A stretch of DNA of 64,000 nt, from assembly GCF_000004075.3 (NCBI RefSeq), contig NC_026655.2, forward strand, positions 22,367,489 to 22,431,488. The letters run 5' to 3'. Below, one piece after another: positions 28,000 to 40,822 of the stretch. Within the stretch, counting starts at the first letter, position 1, and every line of letters starts with the position of its first letter. The translations under genes were made by a program, and so were the position numbers. The stretch is from Cucumis sativus (Eukaryota; Streptophyta; Magnoliopsida; Cucurbitales; Cucurbitaceae). The notes beneath the pieces are model-generated. The model was not told the DNA's origin. It saw only the letters and a program-made list of their open reading frames with translations, and made no database searches.

Positions 28000-28668
28000 A
28001 TGGATTCAGTGTCTGAATCCGGCGGGGGTGGTGGTGCATCGGAGAGCACGGCGGAGGGTTGTTCATCGGCAACGGGAGGGGGAGGGGGAGGGGGAGCGGC
28101 GGTGGCTCCACCGAGCCGATATGAATCTCAAAAAAGAAGAGATTGGAACACTTTCTTACAATATTTGAAGAACCACAAGCCGCCACTGTGTTTAGCTCGA
28201 TGCAGTGGTGCTCACGTGATCGAATTCTTGAAATATTTGGATCAGTTCGGAAAGACGAAGGTCCATGCTTCCCCCTGCCCTTATTTCGGTCACCCAAATC
28301 CACCTGCTCCCTGCCCCTGCCCCCTCAAACAAGCTTGGGGTAGCCTCGACGCTTTGATCGGCCGCCTCCGTGCCGCTTACGAAGAGAACGGTGGCCGCCC
28401 TGAATCCAACCCATTTGCCGCACGTGCCGTCAGGATTTATCTCCGTGAGGTTCGTGAAGCTCAGGCTAAAGCCAGAGGAATTCCTTACGAGAAAAAGAAA
28501 CGGAAAAGACCCGCCCCCACCGCCCCTCCCCCTGCAGAGACTAGTACCTCCGCCACCACCACCCCCGCAGATAATCAGCCTGAAACAACCGCTGGTGGCG
28601 GTGGCGGTGGCGATGATCCCGCCCTTCCTCCTCCGCCGTCCACAACCGCCGCTTCCACCACCGTATAG
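28000..28668 (+). CDS. LSH6: ALOG-domain protein, LSH6-like (intronless)
   Basis: A nuclear developmental regulator of the LIGHT-DEPENDENT SHORT HYPOCOTYLS / G1 family, named for effects on organ boundaries and light growth; the exact role here is inferred. The protein is 222 aa and has no intron, as usual for the family. The ALOG domain spans about residues 39-168: it begins [14 protein letters not shown], contains the insert with His89, Cys93, Cys105 and Cys107 typical of the zinc-ribbon, then [20 protein letters not shown], and ends with the basic nuclear signal KKKRKR (165-170). The flanks are low complexity: Gly runs at the N-terminus (8-12 and 26-32) and Pro, Thr, Ala and Gly at the C-terminus. 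Residues such as YLKNHKPPL and [12 protein letters not shown] are closest to the LSH5/LSH6 branch as I remember it. GC-rich codons stand out against the AT-rich surroundings. Confidence 0.93.
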   Translation: MDSVSESGGGGGASESTAEGCSSATGGGGGGGAAVAPPSRYESQKRRDWNTFLQYLKNHKPPLCLARCSGAHVIEFLKYLDQFGKTKVHASPCPYFGHPNPPAPCPCPLKQAWGSLDALIGRLRAAYEENGGRPESNPFAARAVRIYLREVREAQAKARGIPYEKKKRKRPAPTAPPPAETSTSATTTPADNQPETTAGGGGGGDDPALPPPPSTTAASTTV

Positions 28669-31600
28669 TCTCTCAATTACTTCTTTTTTTTTTTTTTTTA
28701 ATATTTTTCCTTGAAATAGCATCTCTCATCATCTCTCTTAATTGTGATTATGAGTTTTATTTAATCATATAAATATTAAACCTATTAATTCTCATTAATC
28801 CGATCATTCAATATCTCATATTAGATCTTCCCATCACTCAAAAACCCCATTATTATTATTATTATTATTTTCTAATCTTTCAATTTCTTCTCCAATCAGC
28901 ATCTTATCTCTATTCTATAATTCAAATCCTACCTTCATTTCAAAGCTAATAATTATTTTTCTCCCCATTTAAACTTTTTTAAATATACACCATACTATAC
29001 TACAAAGACTCAACGATAGCAAAACATACTAATATAAAACACAAGCGATGATTTTTTCAATATTTATATATATATATATATATATAGGGATTTTTTAATT
29101 TAGACAATAAATTATACAATTATAGTAACTTTTTCTTCTTCTTTTTTTGTTGGTGTTTTTATAGAGTTGGTAGAAGTGATATTTATTTAGTGGAGGCCAC
29201 ATAAAAATAGAGATTGATAGCAGATAGTAAGGGCAAAGAGAATGCATAGAAAAGAAAATGAATGAACTTACATATATAAGTTGAAACCAAAGTATATAGA
29301 TTATTTATTTAGAATTAATTTAAGTCCCTGGTCCTTGTTTCTTTATAATTTTGCATAATTAAATGTTGAATCTGTGTCTTTGTTTATGACACAAAAAAGA
29401 AACACGTGCGTTTCTCTTATGCAAGAATTTTCCAGTTTCAGCCTTCAGGTGCACCCCTTTCTCTTTTCCTTTCTTTCTCTATTTTCACCCCTCTTTTTAG
29501 TTTTACTTACATTCCCAACTTCTAACCTCAACATTCTTTTCTCTTTTTCTTCTCTCATTGTTATAATTTTATTTATAAGCTCATCACTTGTCTTTATTTT
29601 AACTTAACCACCATCCAAGACCAAGACTGAAAACGACATGTCGCCAAACCATCCCTGCTTTTCCCATTTCTGTATGTATGTATTTGTGTGTGTGTATATA
29701 TGTATATATGTATATATGTCTACATGTATTTGTTATTTTTTTTTATTGAAATTATAGAATTAATTATTGGGAATTGGGGATTTTGGGAATAATAATGGGG
29801 GGAAGACCCACTGGCCATGCTCTCACACTCCAACCCATATCGAAAGTTCATTTTTTTCTTTTTAATTTTAGACCCCATTTGCTTTGTTTTATTTATAGAT
29901 ATCTTTATAATAATAATAATAGATATATAGCACCGAAATGATGATTGGTTGCATAATTTGGTTGATTTTGTTTTTACCTTTTCTCACTTTTTCCTATGAA
30001 AACATCTTTTCATCATCCTCCTTCTCTGTCTCCATCTTTATTTTTCTTTTTCTTTTTCTTTTGATGGATTTCAACATTGTTCTCTCTTTTCTTTTTTGAA
30101 TTTTTTCTTCAGACTTGATTTTCTTTCAACCTACAACTCTCTGTCAGATTCATTTTTCTTTTCTTTTCTGAATTTAAAAGGATTCGTCAGGTTTTAATGA
30201 TTAGAGAGGACTATGCGTTATAACATTATACCCTTTCCAAATTGTATTGAATTCCAATTTTCAACCCTAATCTCAAAATTGTTTATGTAGGAGTGACATC
30301 TCTGGGTCATAGTCAGTTTTTTAATAAAATGCTATCAAACCCGCCTACATTTGCAATGCCCTCTAATTTCTTGATCGACCGACTTTGATTCTGTTCAGAT
30401 TGGATCGATTTTTTAATCTTCGTAAGGATAAAACGTAGAGAAATGGAGAGAATTTATTTTTTCTTTAGTATAGGTCAGTTGATGGATAGTTTACCCCAAA
30501 ACATAGAAATGTATATTTAACTTTGGATTGGGGCTCTACTGTTCTATGTCAAATGGGCAATTACACGAAAAATGAAGAGGAAGCATAGGGAAAATTTTGT
30601 ATATTTTTCTAACTTTTAGAAATTAGGAAAGATCAAATTCGAATATTAAATAATAAATAAATGGGTAATTTTCTAGTCTTGAGTTTCTTTTTCGTAGAAA
30701 TGGAGGGGGGTTTTATTTAGTCGTACGTTGATATATGGGACTTTTTAAGTTTCTTTTAAACCCTTAAAATGCATTTTGTTTAAACCCAACTGGATCATGA
30801 AGATTTGTTGAATGCTTTTATATATATTGTATCTCCTTTTCAGTTCTTCTTTCTAGTTTTCTTTTTCCTAGGGAGGGTGTAAGAGAGGTCATCACAAAAT
30901 CACTCACACGAAGCAGCTTAGCTTTAAACAAATCTACTTTGTTCTTCATTACAAGTTTGAATTTGAGTTACATGGCATTTTTGTTCAAACTCCAAGCCCT
31001 ATACCTTTGTCTATTGGTGGGATTTAAAATGGTACTTACTACTAATAATCTCTCCTTTCATTAATCTCTTAAAGTTTTAACATATTCTTCATGTAAAATA
31101 AAGCCTCATCTTAGTTTGAATTAGGAGAAAATTTCACTTTTTAAGTAAAATATCACATAACTGTTAAGATATTTTTAAGTGAAATTAATTTCTGCAATAA
31201 TAATAGTAAAATGAACCTTTTATTCATGTTTTGAAACTTAAAAAAGGGAAAAAAAAAAAAAAAGATAGTAACGCTTTCAAATATGAAAATATTTGTAAAA
31301 AGTTGTAAGATGAAAAACATCAACATCATAGTTATTAAATGTTTATATTTCTCTAAAATAGAAAATAGGTATCAAATACATTAATAAATGACTCAAATTC
31401 AAGTAACTGTCATGATATCATCTTAGGAAAGGTAAATTAGGTTAACAAGGAGATTACATACACGCGTAATACTCAACAATCTTTTTCAATGCATCGTTCG
31501 TCTAATTCTCTTTCAATACAGTACGAATAATATACCCGTCGCAATATGACTATCACTATATTGATGACGAGCGTACAAACGGTCAATAAAAGTGGGCCGG

Positions 31601-33780
31601 GACGGAGAACACATTGAGGTGATTACGAGTTCAAAAGGAAAACAATGTCGCAGAAGTTTGGTGTAAAGAAAGGAAGAAAAGGAAGTCCTTTTGCCAAAAT
31701 TGCCATCTAGGAATTTATTGGCCTTACATGTCATGTCACTCTAGAGGTTCTTGACTTGGATGATGGGTTTTGTGTACTGACTAGTCTTGTCTTGCTACAG
31801 TACTAATTTTAGTTGCAAAGAATCTTTTGGGTTTTTTTTCCTTCTTCTCTTACCCCACATGAATAAACTTACAAATACTTAAATACATTTCTTACTGTAT
31901 TGAACTTTTTCGAGTTCAATATAACTACTCATACAGAAAACAACAAGAAGAAAGTTAGAAAGAGACTGTCACGTGATAAAATGTTGTTGAACAAATTGAA
32001 GATGGCAAGACACACTAAAAAATAGATTCATTTCGAGATACACCAAATAATTTCATTGTCATTTTGAATTTTGGGCATCATATATATTTCATCCATTTAT
32101 ACTTTTCTTTTTCCTGCTTCGATGATATGCGGCGGAGCTCACGGTGGTTGGTGGGTGGTGGATAGTGATCTTTTAATTGGCCTATATGTCCAAAGAGAAC
32201 ACACGTGTTAAAAGGGTATATAGTGTTTTAGCTAGGTAGAGACATAATCTTTGTTTTTCACTGTTCAAATGTTGTACATATGTTTTTCTATGTTATATAT
32301 TTCTTCTTTGAAAAACTTGGGGCTAATATTCTTACATTTTTTGGGAATGTATTGGAAAAAGTACTACAAAATATATATTTCATATTAATATAAAGTAGAT
32401 ACTATATAGGAGCATACAAAATTTTAAACTTGCATGCGAGGGTTTTTGGAAAATAAGCTACTACGGCTGTGATAATGACAGTTTAATTAACTTTTTTTTT
32501 TCTCTCTTAGAATTTGGGAGCATTGCTTTCAATTTTGAAGTCGAAAGTAGTTTATATGTTGTAAAGTGCTTATTTTTTGTGTTTGTGGTATAATTATTTT
32601 GTTTGATTTAGGAAGTACATGTTTGAGATGAGTTGAGTTAAGAAATCAAGTATCAATTGCATTTTTTTTAAACTTAAATATGATCGTTTTTTTAGAAATA
32701 TACAAGTATTTGAGACTGCTATATATATTTTACAATCTTTTATATATAACCATTGTATTTGAGGAAAACAAAATACTATTGTTTCATACCTAACAACAAA
32801 TTCCTATATACTTTCATATTAGTGGAATAATGTATATGGATTAGAAAGTAGGTCGTCAAGGGGCTTAGGGTTTTGTATGACATTTCATGTTAAATTGTAG
32901 GTGTTAGGTTTTATTATCCATCCATGGAGAGAATAGTTCATCAATATGTATAACGCGTTTTGGGCAAAACCATGAAAATTTTATGCTCTAGAAGTGGCCA
33001 ATAATTACTGTTGTGGAGTTATTTGGTGGTTTGTTGTTCATAATACGTGATATTGAAATGACACCAAACCCTAACTTGCTGTGTTGGTAGAATTTTCAAG
33101 TGTTGAATAAATAAATGAAAAGTTGTGAATGATGCACAATCGTGGTAGTACTCATGTGTGGTTGACATTATAGAGGTATTCGGTTATATGTATCTAGTTT
33201 TTGAAAGTCACTACTTCTACCTATTGATTTGATCTCTATTTTAGAAGTGTTTTTAAAAACCAACTTAGATTAATAAAAAAAAAAAGAGTAAACGTTAGAA
33301 TCGGAGAGAATAGTAAACGGAGAAGAAGTGAGAAACAATTGAATTGAATTGATATAAAGTTAGGATAGGATGAATTGACAGAAGAATTGAGTTAGGTGGT
33401 TGTTGGTAATGGGCATGCTCTGTTGCTCGGACTCATGTTTAGGTATATGGTTAAATGGTGTGTTCTAAGGTCACATGTCAATCAAGTTGGGAAAAAAATG
33501 TTCATAGTAATTATGAACAAATTAAAAAAGATCAATTGGCCCAATCTGCATTGACGCCATCACATTCTATAAATATTTATTTGACCATTTGGACTCCAAT
33601 TGTTACGTCTTGACTCCCCAATATCCTCTAAATCTCCATCGTCCATTCTTTATTCAACGGCCTTGATTACACCCAAACCTCAACCAAATCCTTCTACAAT
33701 ATATATGCTATCATAATAAACCAAAAAATAATTGGATAATTATTTTAATAATAATTTCCAAAATACTATCTCTTAAAACC

Positions 33781-33784
<4 letters not shown>

Positions 33785-33811
<27 letters not shown>

Positions 33812-33834
33812 TATTATTATTATTATTTATTATT
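33785..33834. repeat. Palindromic AAT/ATT microsatellite
   Basis: An (AAT)n run switches to (ATT)n at about 33810/33811, so the two arms are self-complementary and could extrude as a hairpin. Confidence 0.9.
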
Positions 33835-35307
33835 GTGGGACCTGATGTAAATGAGATTTAGAAATATGAAATTTTGATGGATCATATGCTAATCATGGTA
33901 TGGATGAATGATGATTATGTCATGACAAGATTTAATTTGTCATTTTTTCCCTAACTCAATTATGTCACACATAATTATTTCATATTGGGTTTAAATACCC
34001 ATTTTGATTTTCTTTTAATCAATTGTAAACTTTTGATTTAAGATATTGTAGTAGAAGAAGTACATGGAGATATCTTGTTTGAAATTGTATAATGTTATTT
34101 TTTTTCTTCAATTAATATTGATATGTTCATCCATTGTGGATTTCACGGGTTTTCAAACTCGGAACTAGAGAGGAGTTGTAATCAATGCAAGCAACATCAT
34201 GCTAACAATTTAGACCTTTAAATTAAAAAAATATGAGAAGAAAATTTCGTTAGTCGTTGATGAATTATGTTATGTGTTGTCTATTCCTTTTTTTAATACA
34301 ATGAATTGCGTCAGGAAATTTGAACTTTTTAATCCTCATTTAACATATTTTTATGAGAGTGAAACTAAGTTAAGTTTTATCAACTACCCTTCACAAACAT
34401 GTTAAAGATAATAGTTTCATTTTGATCATGTGCCCATGGCATTAACTTCTAAGCTACAAATTCATAGCAATGAAGTTTAATTGGAGGAATAAAGTAAATG
34501 GAATTTATATATAGATTTGTACTTTAAAGTAATGTAATTTTTAATTTTAATATAATAATGTACAAAAGAATAGTCAACAAGATTGAGACATGTCACTGAA
34601 CTAACACGAGAACAATAAAGATTGCTAATATTTTTCTCACCATATATAACTCTACAAAATGATCTTAATGAAAAAAATACATTAAGATATGATATAAAAA
34701 GAAAAAATTTCTCCCTCAAAATAAACGTCTTGTTATTATGATTAAAAACTATCGTTTTAGTACACGATTTGTTGAACTACATTCACGTTTTTTTTTAAAT
34801 GAACGATTTTAGTTTTCAAAGAATATCTAAATTTTTTTTAAGGAATATATTTAATTATTTAAAATAATTATATGGATATTGATGTTATTGAAGTTATTGA
34901 GAAGTAAAGATTTATCTATTTATTTTCGTATTGAAAATGCAAAATTATGCAATAGAAAACAAACATAATTCCCCCATGCAGCGTTGAATGGTATTTAAGT
35001 AAAAATAAGTATGGTGTGAGATAGAGTAAAAGTTGAAAATGGAAAAGAAAGCAATAAAGAGGGGGAGAGAGGGGGAGATGATGCATAAGAAAAAGTCAAA
35101 GAAAGTAGTTGAAAGAATAACATGGCTAAAAGATAGAGATAGATTGAAGAATAAATGTAAGTTTAATAAGAAAAAAAAGGTTGAAAATGAGAGAAATAAT
35201 TGAACAGTATTATGATGAAATGTTGTTAATTAAAAGTACGTAGATGAATGAGTTAGAAACATTAGATGTTAATGGGAAATGTGAATGTAGAGTGTTTGTG
35301 GAGAAGA

Positions 35308-35447
35308 AGGGAGGGGGAGGGGGAAGGGGAAAGGGATGGGGATAGGTAGTAGATGCCAAAAAGAAAGGGGGGTGGGGGTGGGGGGGTGGGGAAATGAGGT
35401 GAGAAAGAGGTGGTGGGCAGTGGGGGGGAAGGGGGAGGGGAGAAAGG
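35308..35447 (+). repeat. G-rich tract with quadruplex potential
   Basis: Many G-runs of 4-7 on the plus strand, clustered at about 35311-35341, 35366-35392 and 35411-35441, separated by short A/T spacers. It meets the usual four-G-tract pattern several times. It stands out strongly in AT-rich DNA. Confidence 0.85.
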
Positions 35448-35537
35448 AAATTTGACGAAGTGTATAGAGAGTAGCCGACAGCAAATCGTGAGCGTAGATA
35501 TTCTGACAAACGTTGGGTGAATGGATCATATGATATG

Positions 35538-35591
35538 CTCTCTCTCTTTCTCTCTTTCTCTCTTTCTCTCTTTCCTCTCTTTCCTCTCTTT
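35538..35591. repeat. CTTTCTCT pyrimidine microsatellite
   Basis: Imperfect repeats of TCTCTTTC/TCTTTCCTC directly downstream of the G-rich tract, with about 90 ordinary bases between them. Confidence 0.9.
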
Positions 35592-36644
35592 GTCCTTTGG
35601 ATTCCAATCAAATGACACCAAATTTTAAAGAACACACCATCCTCTTTTCCCATTTTCCTCCCCTTACCTTTCACCTAACCATTAACCAAATTACAATAAT
35701 TCTCTCTCTTTTCTATAGAAAAAATGTATTTTTGTAGTACAAAATATCTATAAACTATAGAGTTCTAATGTCCAATACTTTATGATGCTGGATGGATGCT
35801 CTAATGATAAGAATCATAGGAAAAGAGAGAAAACAAATAGAAAATGAAAGAAGAAATGCAAAAAAATAAACAAAAATAGAAACAAGAAAGAAACTCAAGA
35901 AAATTTTAAAAGTAAGGAAAAAACTACAAAAAAAAAAAAGGAAAAAAAGGAAAAAAGATGAATAATATTTAAAAAATACATTTGAACTTTAAAAATAGTT
36001 TTAAAAAATATCTTAATACTCATTTCAACTTTTAAAAGATGCGTTAATACACATAAATTTGGAAAAAGAATTACTTTCACTCAATTACTGGTTAATGTAT
36101 AAACTTGTAAAAACGTACAAATCTTAACGATTTTCCTTGGTGTACCATTATTTTTGTTTTCTTCATTTATTATAATGTACATACATAACTTAAGGGAGGA
36201 AGTTTGTTTTGTTTTCTTAGTGAGATAAACAAAGGTTAAACAGTTAACAAGAAGGGGTGGAACCAAAAAACAAAAAGGAGAAAATAAAGAAGTGATAGGT
36301 CATGAATTGAAGAGGTGGTGATGTGTACATAAATGGTAAAGATAATTTTTTAGGTATTTATACAACAACACGTTAACCTTTATGTATCCATATATCAACA
36401 GTGATACTACTTTTTACCATTTCTTTTGAGTTGCGATTTTGAAATACTTTTTAAAGTTTAAGAGTATTTTTGAAACAAAATATTAATTGTTTTCTTTTCA
36501 TTCAAAAGTTTAGAAGTATTTTTTACACAAAGTTCAAAGTTTGATGATATTTTGTATAATTTAACCTAAAAAGATAAATAATTTTCATTTGGACCTTTTA
36601 TGTCATTTTACCGGCTAAACTATGGTTGAGTTAATATCGATCAA

Positions 36645-38930
36645 GGGTAATTATAATATATAACAATTTTAGAGATATTAATCAAGTCTAGTTATAGCAA
36701 AGTCTTATCAATGATAGATTTATATTGCTGATAGATTATTATGGTCTATCACTAATAGACCAATATTTGTAATATAGTATCAGTGATATACTACAACAAA
36801 TTTTGTTATATTTGAATTATTTTTACACTACAAGAAATCGGGGCTCTCTCGACGCAAAAAAAGGCATCGGCAAAAGCAACGTCGGAACAAAGGTCCATCT
36901 CCGACGCAAAAAAATACACGTTGACCGAGATAAGTATTCCTGACGTCTTGAACTATGACGTCGGGAGAAGATAAATAAATATTTAATTCTCATGTTTTTC
37001 CTGACGTCTCTTTGCACGGTGTCGAGAAAAGTTTATACATTTTCGACGTCATTATAAGTAAAACAATGGGAGAGGTGAAAACTATTTCCGACGTTTTACT
37101 TATGACGTTGGAAATAGGGGGTGTCTTCCGACGTTTTCGATGTGCGTCAGGAATTCTCTTATAAAAACTCACTTCAGTTCTGTAAATTACAAAACTGAAA
37201 TAAGAAGGCCTAGAGAGTTGAGACAGAGAAGGAGAGAGATCCATGTCGCCGCTCGCTGTCGTCCTTGTCCAACCGTTTGTCGTCATCTGCCGCCATCACC
37301 CTTCATTCCAGTATGTGGTTTAGTTTAGTTATTGTTTTGTTTTAGTTAATCAGTTTTAGTGTTTAGATTTTGAATTAGTTTTAGTATTTAGATTTTGAAT
37401 TTGTTGTAGGTTTTAATATTGAATTCGAATTTGAAATGTTGTTAGGATTCGAGATTGAAGTTGAGCTTGAATTCCAATTTGGATTGTAGACGATGTTACC
37501 CTAAACAATTTGTATGTGGATGAATGTTGTTGGTGAATGTTATTGTTGTGTACATTTTAGTTAAAGTTTGGTTGAAAAATGCTGCTTTTATAATTTATAG
37601 TTAGTTTGTGGTTGAATTGGATTTATATTTGATTTTGTAGTTAGGAGTGGTTGAATTAGTGTTAGTTTATGGATGAATGTTGTTATTGTTGTGAGATGTT
37701 GTTGTATCAATATTTGTGGTTCAACTTGCTACTAAGACTACTAGTTAGTTGAACTAGTACTTGATAAGTTATTGGTTTTGTTCAGTTATAATCTTCTTCA
37801 AGTTATAAGTTTTTTAGTCCTTTTTCGTTTATGTATATCGTTTATCTTTTGAGTTTCATATCTCCATCAATACTAACTAATCATTTGATGTGTTTTTTCA
37901 CGATCTTTACATCTATTATCATAAAGTTAGCATTTTATTAACGTATTTTGACATTAAATTCCCTTTAAAATTACATAAAACTATATTTAAACTTTGAAAG
38001 TCCATAACTTTGAGCATAGTTGTCAGAATTGGATTTTTTTTCATTAAATGTAACTTTCGAGATCTACGTCCTTGGCATGTCGAATGTCTCTTCTTCATCC
38101 CAAAAAACGTCCGTTTTGGCCTCCAAATTGGGTTCCACGATGTTTTTCATCAAAATTTCGATTTTTTTGAATTTTGAAACTAACACCTTAAAGTTCCTCT
38201 ATGGTTCCAATTTTTTTATCTTCTTTCTTCTACATGTAGTAACAATATAAGAACATAAATAATTAGGTGTAGCGATACCCATATGTGGCTACGTCCACGT
38301 TCCATTACAGCTAGGTCATAAATATTTGATTTGATTTGAAATTACTCATTGATATTGATGAGATTGATTTTGCTACAAGATATTGGATACACTGAGATTG
38401 TTTGAATGTTTAAATGCATATGGGTTGATGCACAAGTATTTTATGAAAAATGTTATACTTTAACCAACAATATTTTCTTCTTAGGTTTAAAGAATTGTAG
38501 ATGTTGACGAGTGATAAAGTTCATACGACATCAAGGAATTACAAGATCCCTGTAAGATAATTCTTTTGTCCTCGATTGATGTGAACTTGATTTTAATAAT
38601 GAATGATCTTTTAGTTCTATTTACTCTTTTATTTCCTTATTATCATTTAATTAATTTATTTATTTTAAAAATGTATTGTTGAGGCAGCTTAATAAAAGTC
38701 TTGTACTATTTGTATACACGTCTAAGGGTGGATGTATATACCTTCCACTTAACAATCGAAGGTACTTTTAGAAGAACTCCCGACACTGAATGTTGTGCAT
38801 TAATTGGGAGTTCCTCTCCCAACGATTTTGTGCGTCAGAGAGCCTCTTTTCTTGTAGTATTAAAATGTTGCCATATATATATACACACTAATATTTAAAA
38901 TCTAATTGTTATATTTGTAACTGTGTTTAC
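36645..38930. mobile_element. Old Mutator-like MITE split by a CACTA element
   Basis: 36645-36825 matches, with many changes, the left and middle part of the intact MITE at 53951-54230: shared AATATAGCAAA-like words, the paired CTATCA-TGATAG motifs and 'AGACCAATATTTG'. After the CACTA copy (36826-38859) the sequence resumes at 38863 with words that match the MITE's right arm, ending near GTTATATTTGTAACTG. Outer edges are approximate and no target duplication was found. Confidence 0.6.
36826..38859. mobile_element. Non-autonomous CACTA (En/Spm-type) transposon, 2034 bp
   Basis: The left end reads CACTACAAGAAATCGG; the right end, reverse-complemented, reads TACTACAAGAAAAGAGG, and the shared GGCTCTCT follows on both sides. 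A 3-bp target duplication TTA flanks it (36823-36825 and 38860-38862), the size expected for CACTA elements. The left 320 bases carry about a dozen subterminal motifs built on GACGT/CGACG in both orientations (about 36849-37150), as expected for transposase binding sites. The interior has no transposase frame. The right terminal base differs from the canonical CACTA (TACTA), which may have stopped it moving. Confidence 0.88.
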
Positions 38931-40822
38931 TGGTCAATCATCGAACATTTAAATTAGAATACTATGGAATTTGTATGTTTGTTATGGAATTTCTAACCTT
39001 TCTTGGTTGGGCCAAATCATGGAAGAATCGCAATACTTGATGGGCTCGGCCCAAGCCACTTAGGCTTATTCCACTTTTTTTGGCATTGTTGCCTACCAAT
39101 CTTCTATTATTTAATTATATCACATTACAAAAATTTAACATATAATAAGCCCCATAAATTTAATTAATAATGGAAAATGTTAAACAAAGTATTTTTATAG
39201 TTTATAAATTTATTTTGAAACATATTTTTTTGAACAATTATTTAAATTAGAATTTAATTTTTAAATGGCCTATATAAAAACAAGAAATATAATTTTATTT
39301 TCTTTGAATTCATGGTTTTCAATTCAATGTACTTTTTTTCGTTAAAGTTTGAATTTAGAGAAATATTTTGTGTGTTTAATTTGATAAATATACATAGAAT
39401 AATTTTGGCTATGGATGGAATATTTATATAAAAAAGTGTGATTCAAATTCATTCTAATCTAAATTCTTGATAAACATAAAGTGTTGACAGTGATACCCAC
39501 TCCTCACTTCATCAATATACCATCATAGTTTGGCACCCAATCTAAGCAAATCTCATTTTCATAATTTCCACTTAATAGGTTGTGTAGTCCATAATCTTTT
39601 AGAAAGTATCTAGTCTAATTATTATTTGATTTCTATACTTCAAAATAGTATAGAGTTTTTTAGATGATAATTTTATAATATTTGTTAAGGTTTTATTAGT
39701 ACTTAATTAACTTGTTTATAACACACTCACATATACTTTTTAAATAAATATAATTGAAATACACACTCACAAATACTTTTTAAATAAATATAATTGAAAT
39801 GTTAAATAATAATGTATACGAGTAATTAAGAATAATGATGAAGTAAGTATGCACACAATTCTTATCGAGATCAAGAGCTTAGAGTGAATGTATGTAAGAT
39901 AACTGATCATAGAAACTTTTGTAGACCGATGAGTGAAATTAGAGTGAAGTACAAGGACCCCATGCATGGGAAGCTTAGTGATAATGGTACAAAGTCATAA
40001 CGTACAACAATCCATGAAAGAGTTTAAACCGAGTAGATAAGAGTTGGATGGTAGAGTCATTCTAACTACTAAAAGTGTAATGTTGTACAATTTTAAAGAT
40101 TAAAGGTGTCATTCAAACTAACTAGATATCAAAATAATAAGAATCACTCATCAAAGGTAATTAATGTTATCCTTCACTGCTACCGATATTTATCTGAGTA
40201 GTGATCACTTTTTTGTTTTTGCATGTGATAGTTTTGGACTACTTTTGGCATCAACAATCCACAAAATTTAATGTAAAAAATAACTCCAACAAAGCAACTA
40301 GTACTATTATTTTAGAATTGAAACAGAAGCATGTTACTTGGTGTTATTTTTTAGAAGCTTGAGTTGAGTTTCTGGGTCAATGAGCCGATAATTCATGCAT
40401 ACTATTAAATTATATATCATAGTATATAATGGGCAGTCACAGCCACTCCCATGCACTTTTTTAACTTATATGCATTTTTGGTGTTACATATACTTTCTTT
40501 CTACTCAAAATATGAATACTATCTTACACTATATATTTATCTTTTAATAATTTATATCTTACACTCAAAATATGAAAATTAGAATTAAGGAGCTGTATTA
40601 TTATTAATGATAATAATTAAGGTACAGAATTACAAATAAATGAATATGATTGAAATCAATAATATATTCTTTATCCACAAACACCAACCATTAATTCATG
40701 TACATGATCATCACAATTCCCATCTCTCTTCATCGGCCGCCGCCGTCAAAGTCCATATGGTTAAAAAAACAACCATATGTGTGTGTGTATAGGAGGGTGT
40801 TTTCTCGGTATTAGTTAATTAA
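38931..40822. other. Intergenic, no gene seen
   Basis: AT-rich DNA with a near-perfect 40-bp tandem duplication at 39721-39760 and 39761-39800 (one mismatch). The last 150 bases should contain the 3' UTR of the minus-strand PADRE gene. Confidence 0.55.
39721..39800. repeat. 40-bp tandem duplication (two copies)
   Basis: Copies at 39721-39760 and 39761-39800 begin ACACACTCAC and end TAATTGAAAT; they differ at one base. This points to a recent duplication. Confidence 0.95.

Larger units (their letters stand above)
28669..36644. other. Gene-poor intergenic region
   Basis: About 8 kb with no recognisable gene. It holds TA-rich and TTA microsatellites (for example 28853-28869 and 29062-29086), a palindromic AAT/ATT run (33785-33834), a G-rich strand tract (35308-35447) and a CTTTCTCT run (35538-35591). 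A 154-aa minus frame across 35210-35674 is made of the last two tracts and is treated as an artefact. Distal regulatory DNA for the ALOG gene is possible but not shown. Confidence 0.6.

Noticed and set aside
28192..28722. A 176-aa minus-strand frame opposite the ALOG gene
   Set aside because: It is a shadow of the GC-rich ALOG coding sequence.
35210..35674. A 154-aa minus-strand frame rich in Pro, Arg and Lys
   Set aside because: It is built from the CTTTCTCT run and the G-rich tract; overlapping frames are equally open and no domain is visible.
36990..37328. Open frames on both strands near the left end of the CACTA element
   Set aside because: They coincide with subterminal GACGT repeats and a short GC-rich leader; none resembles a transposase.
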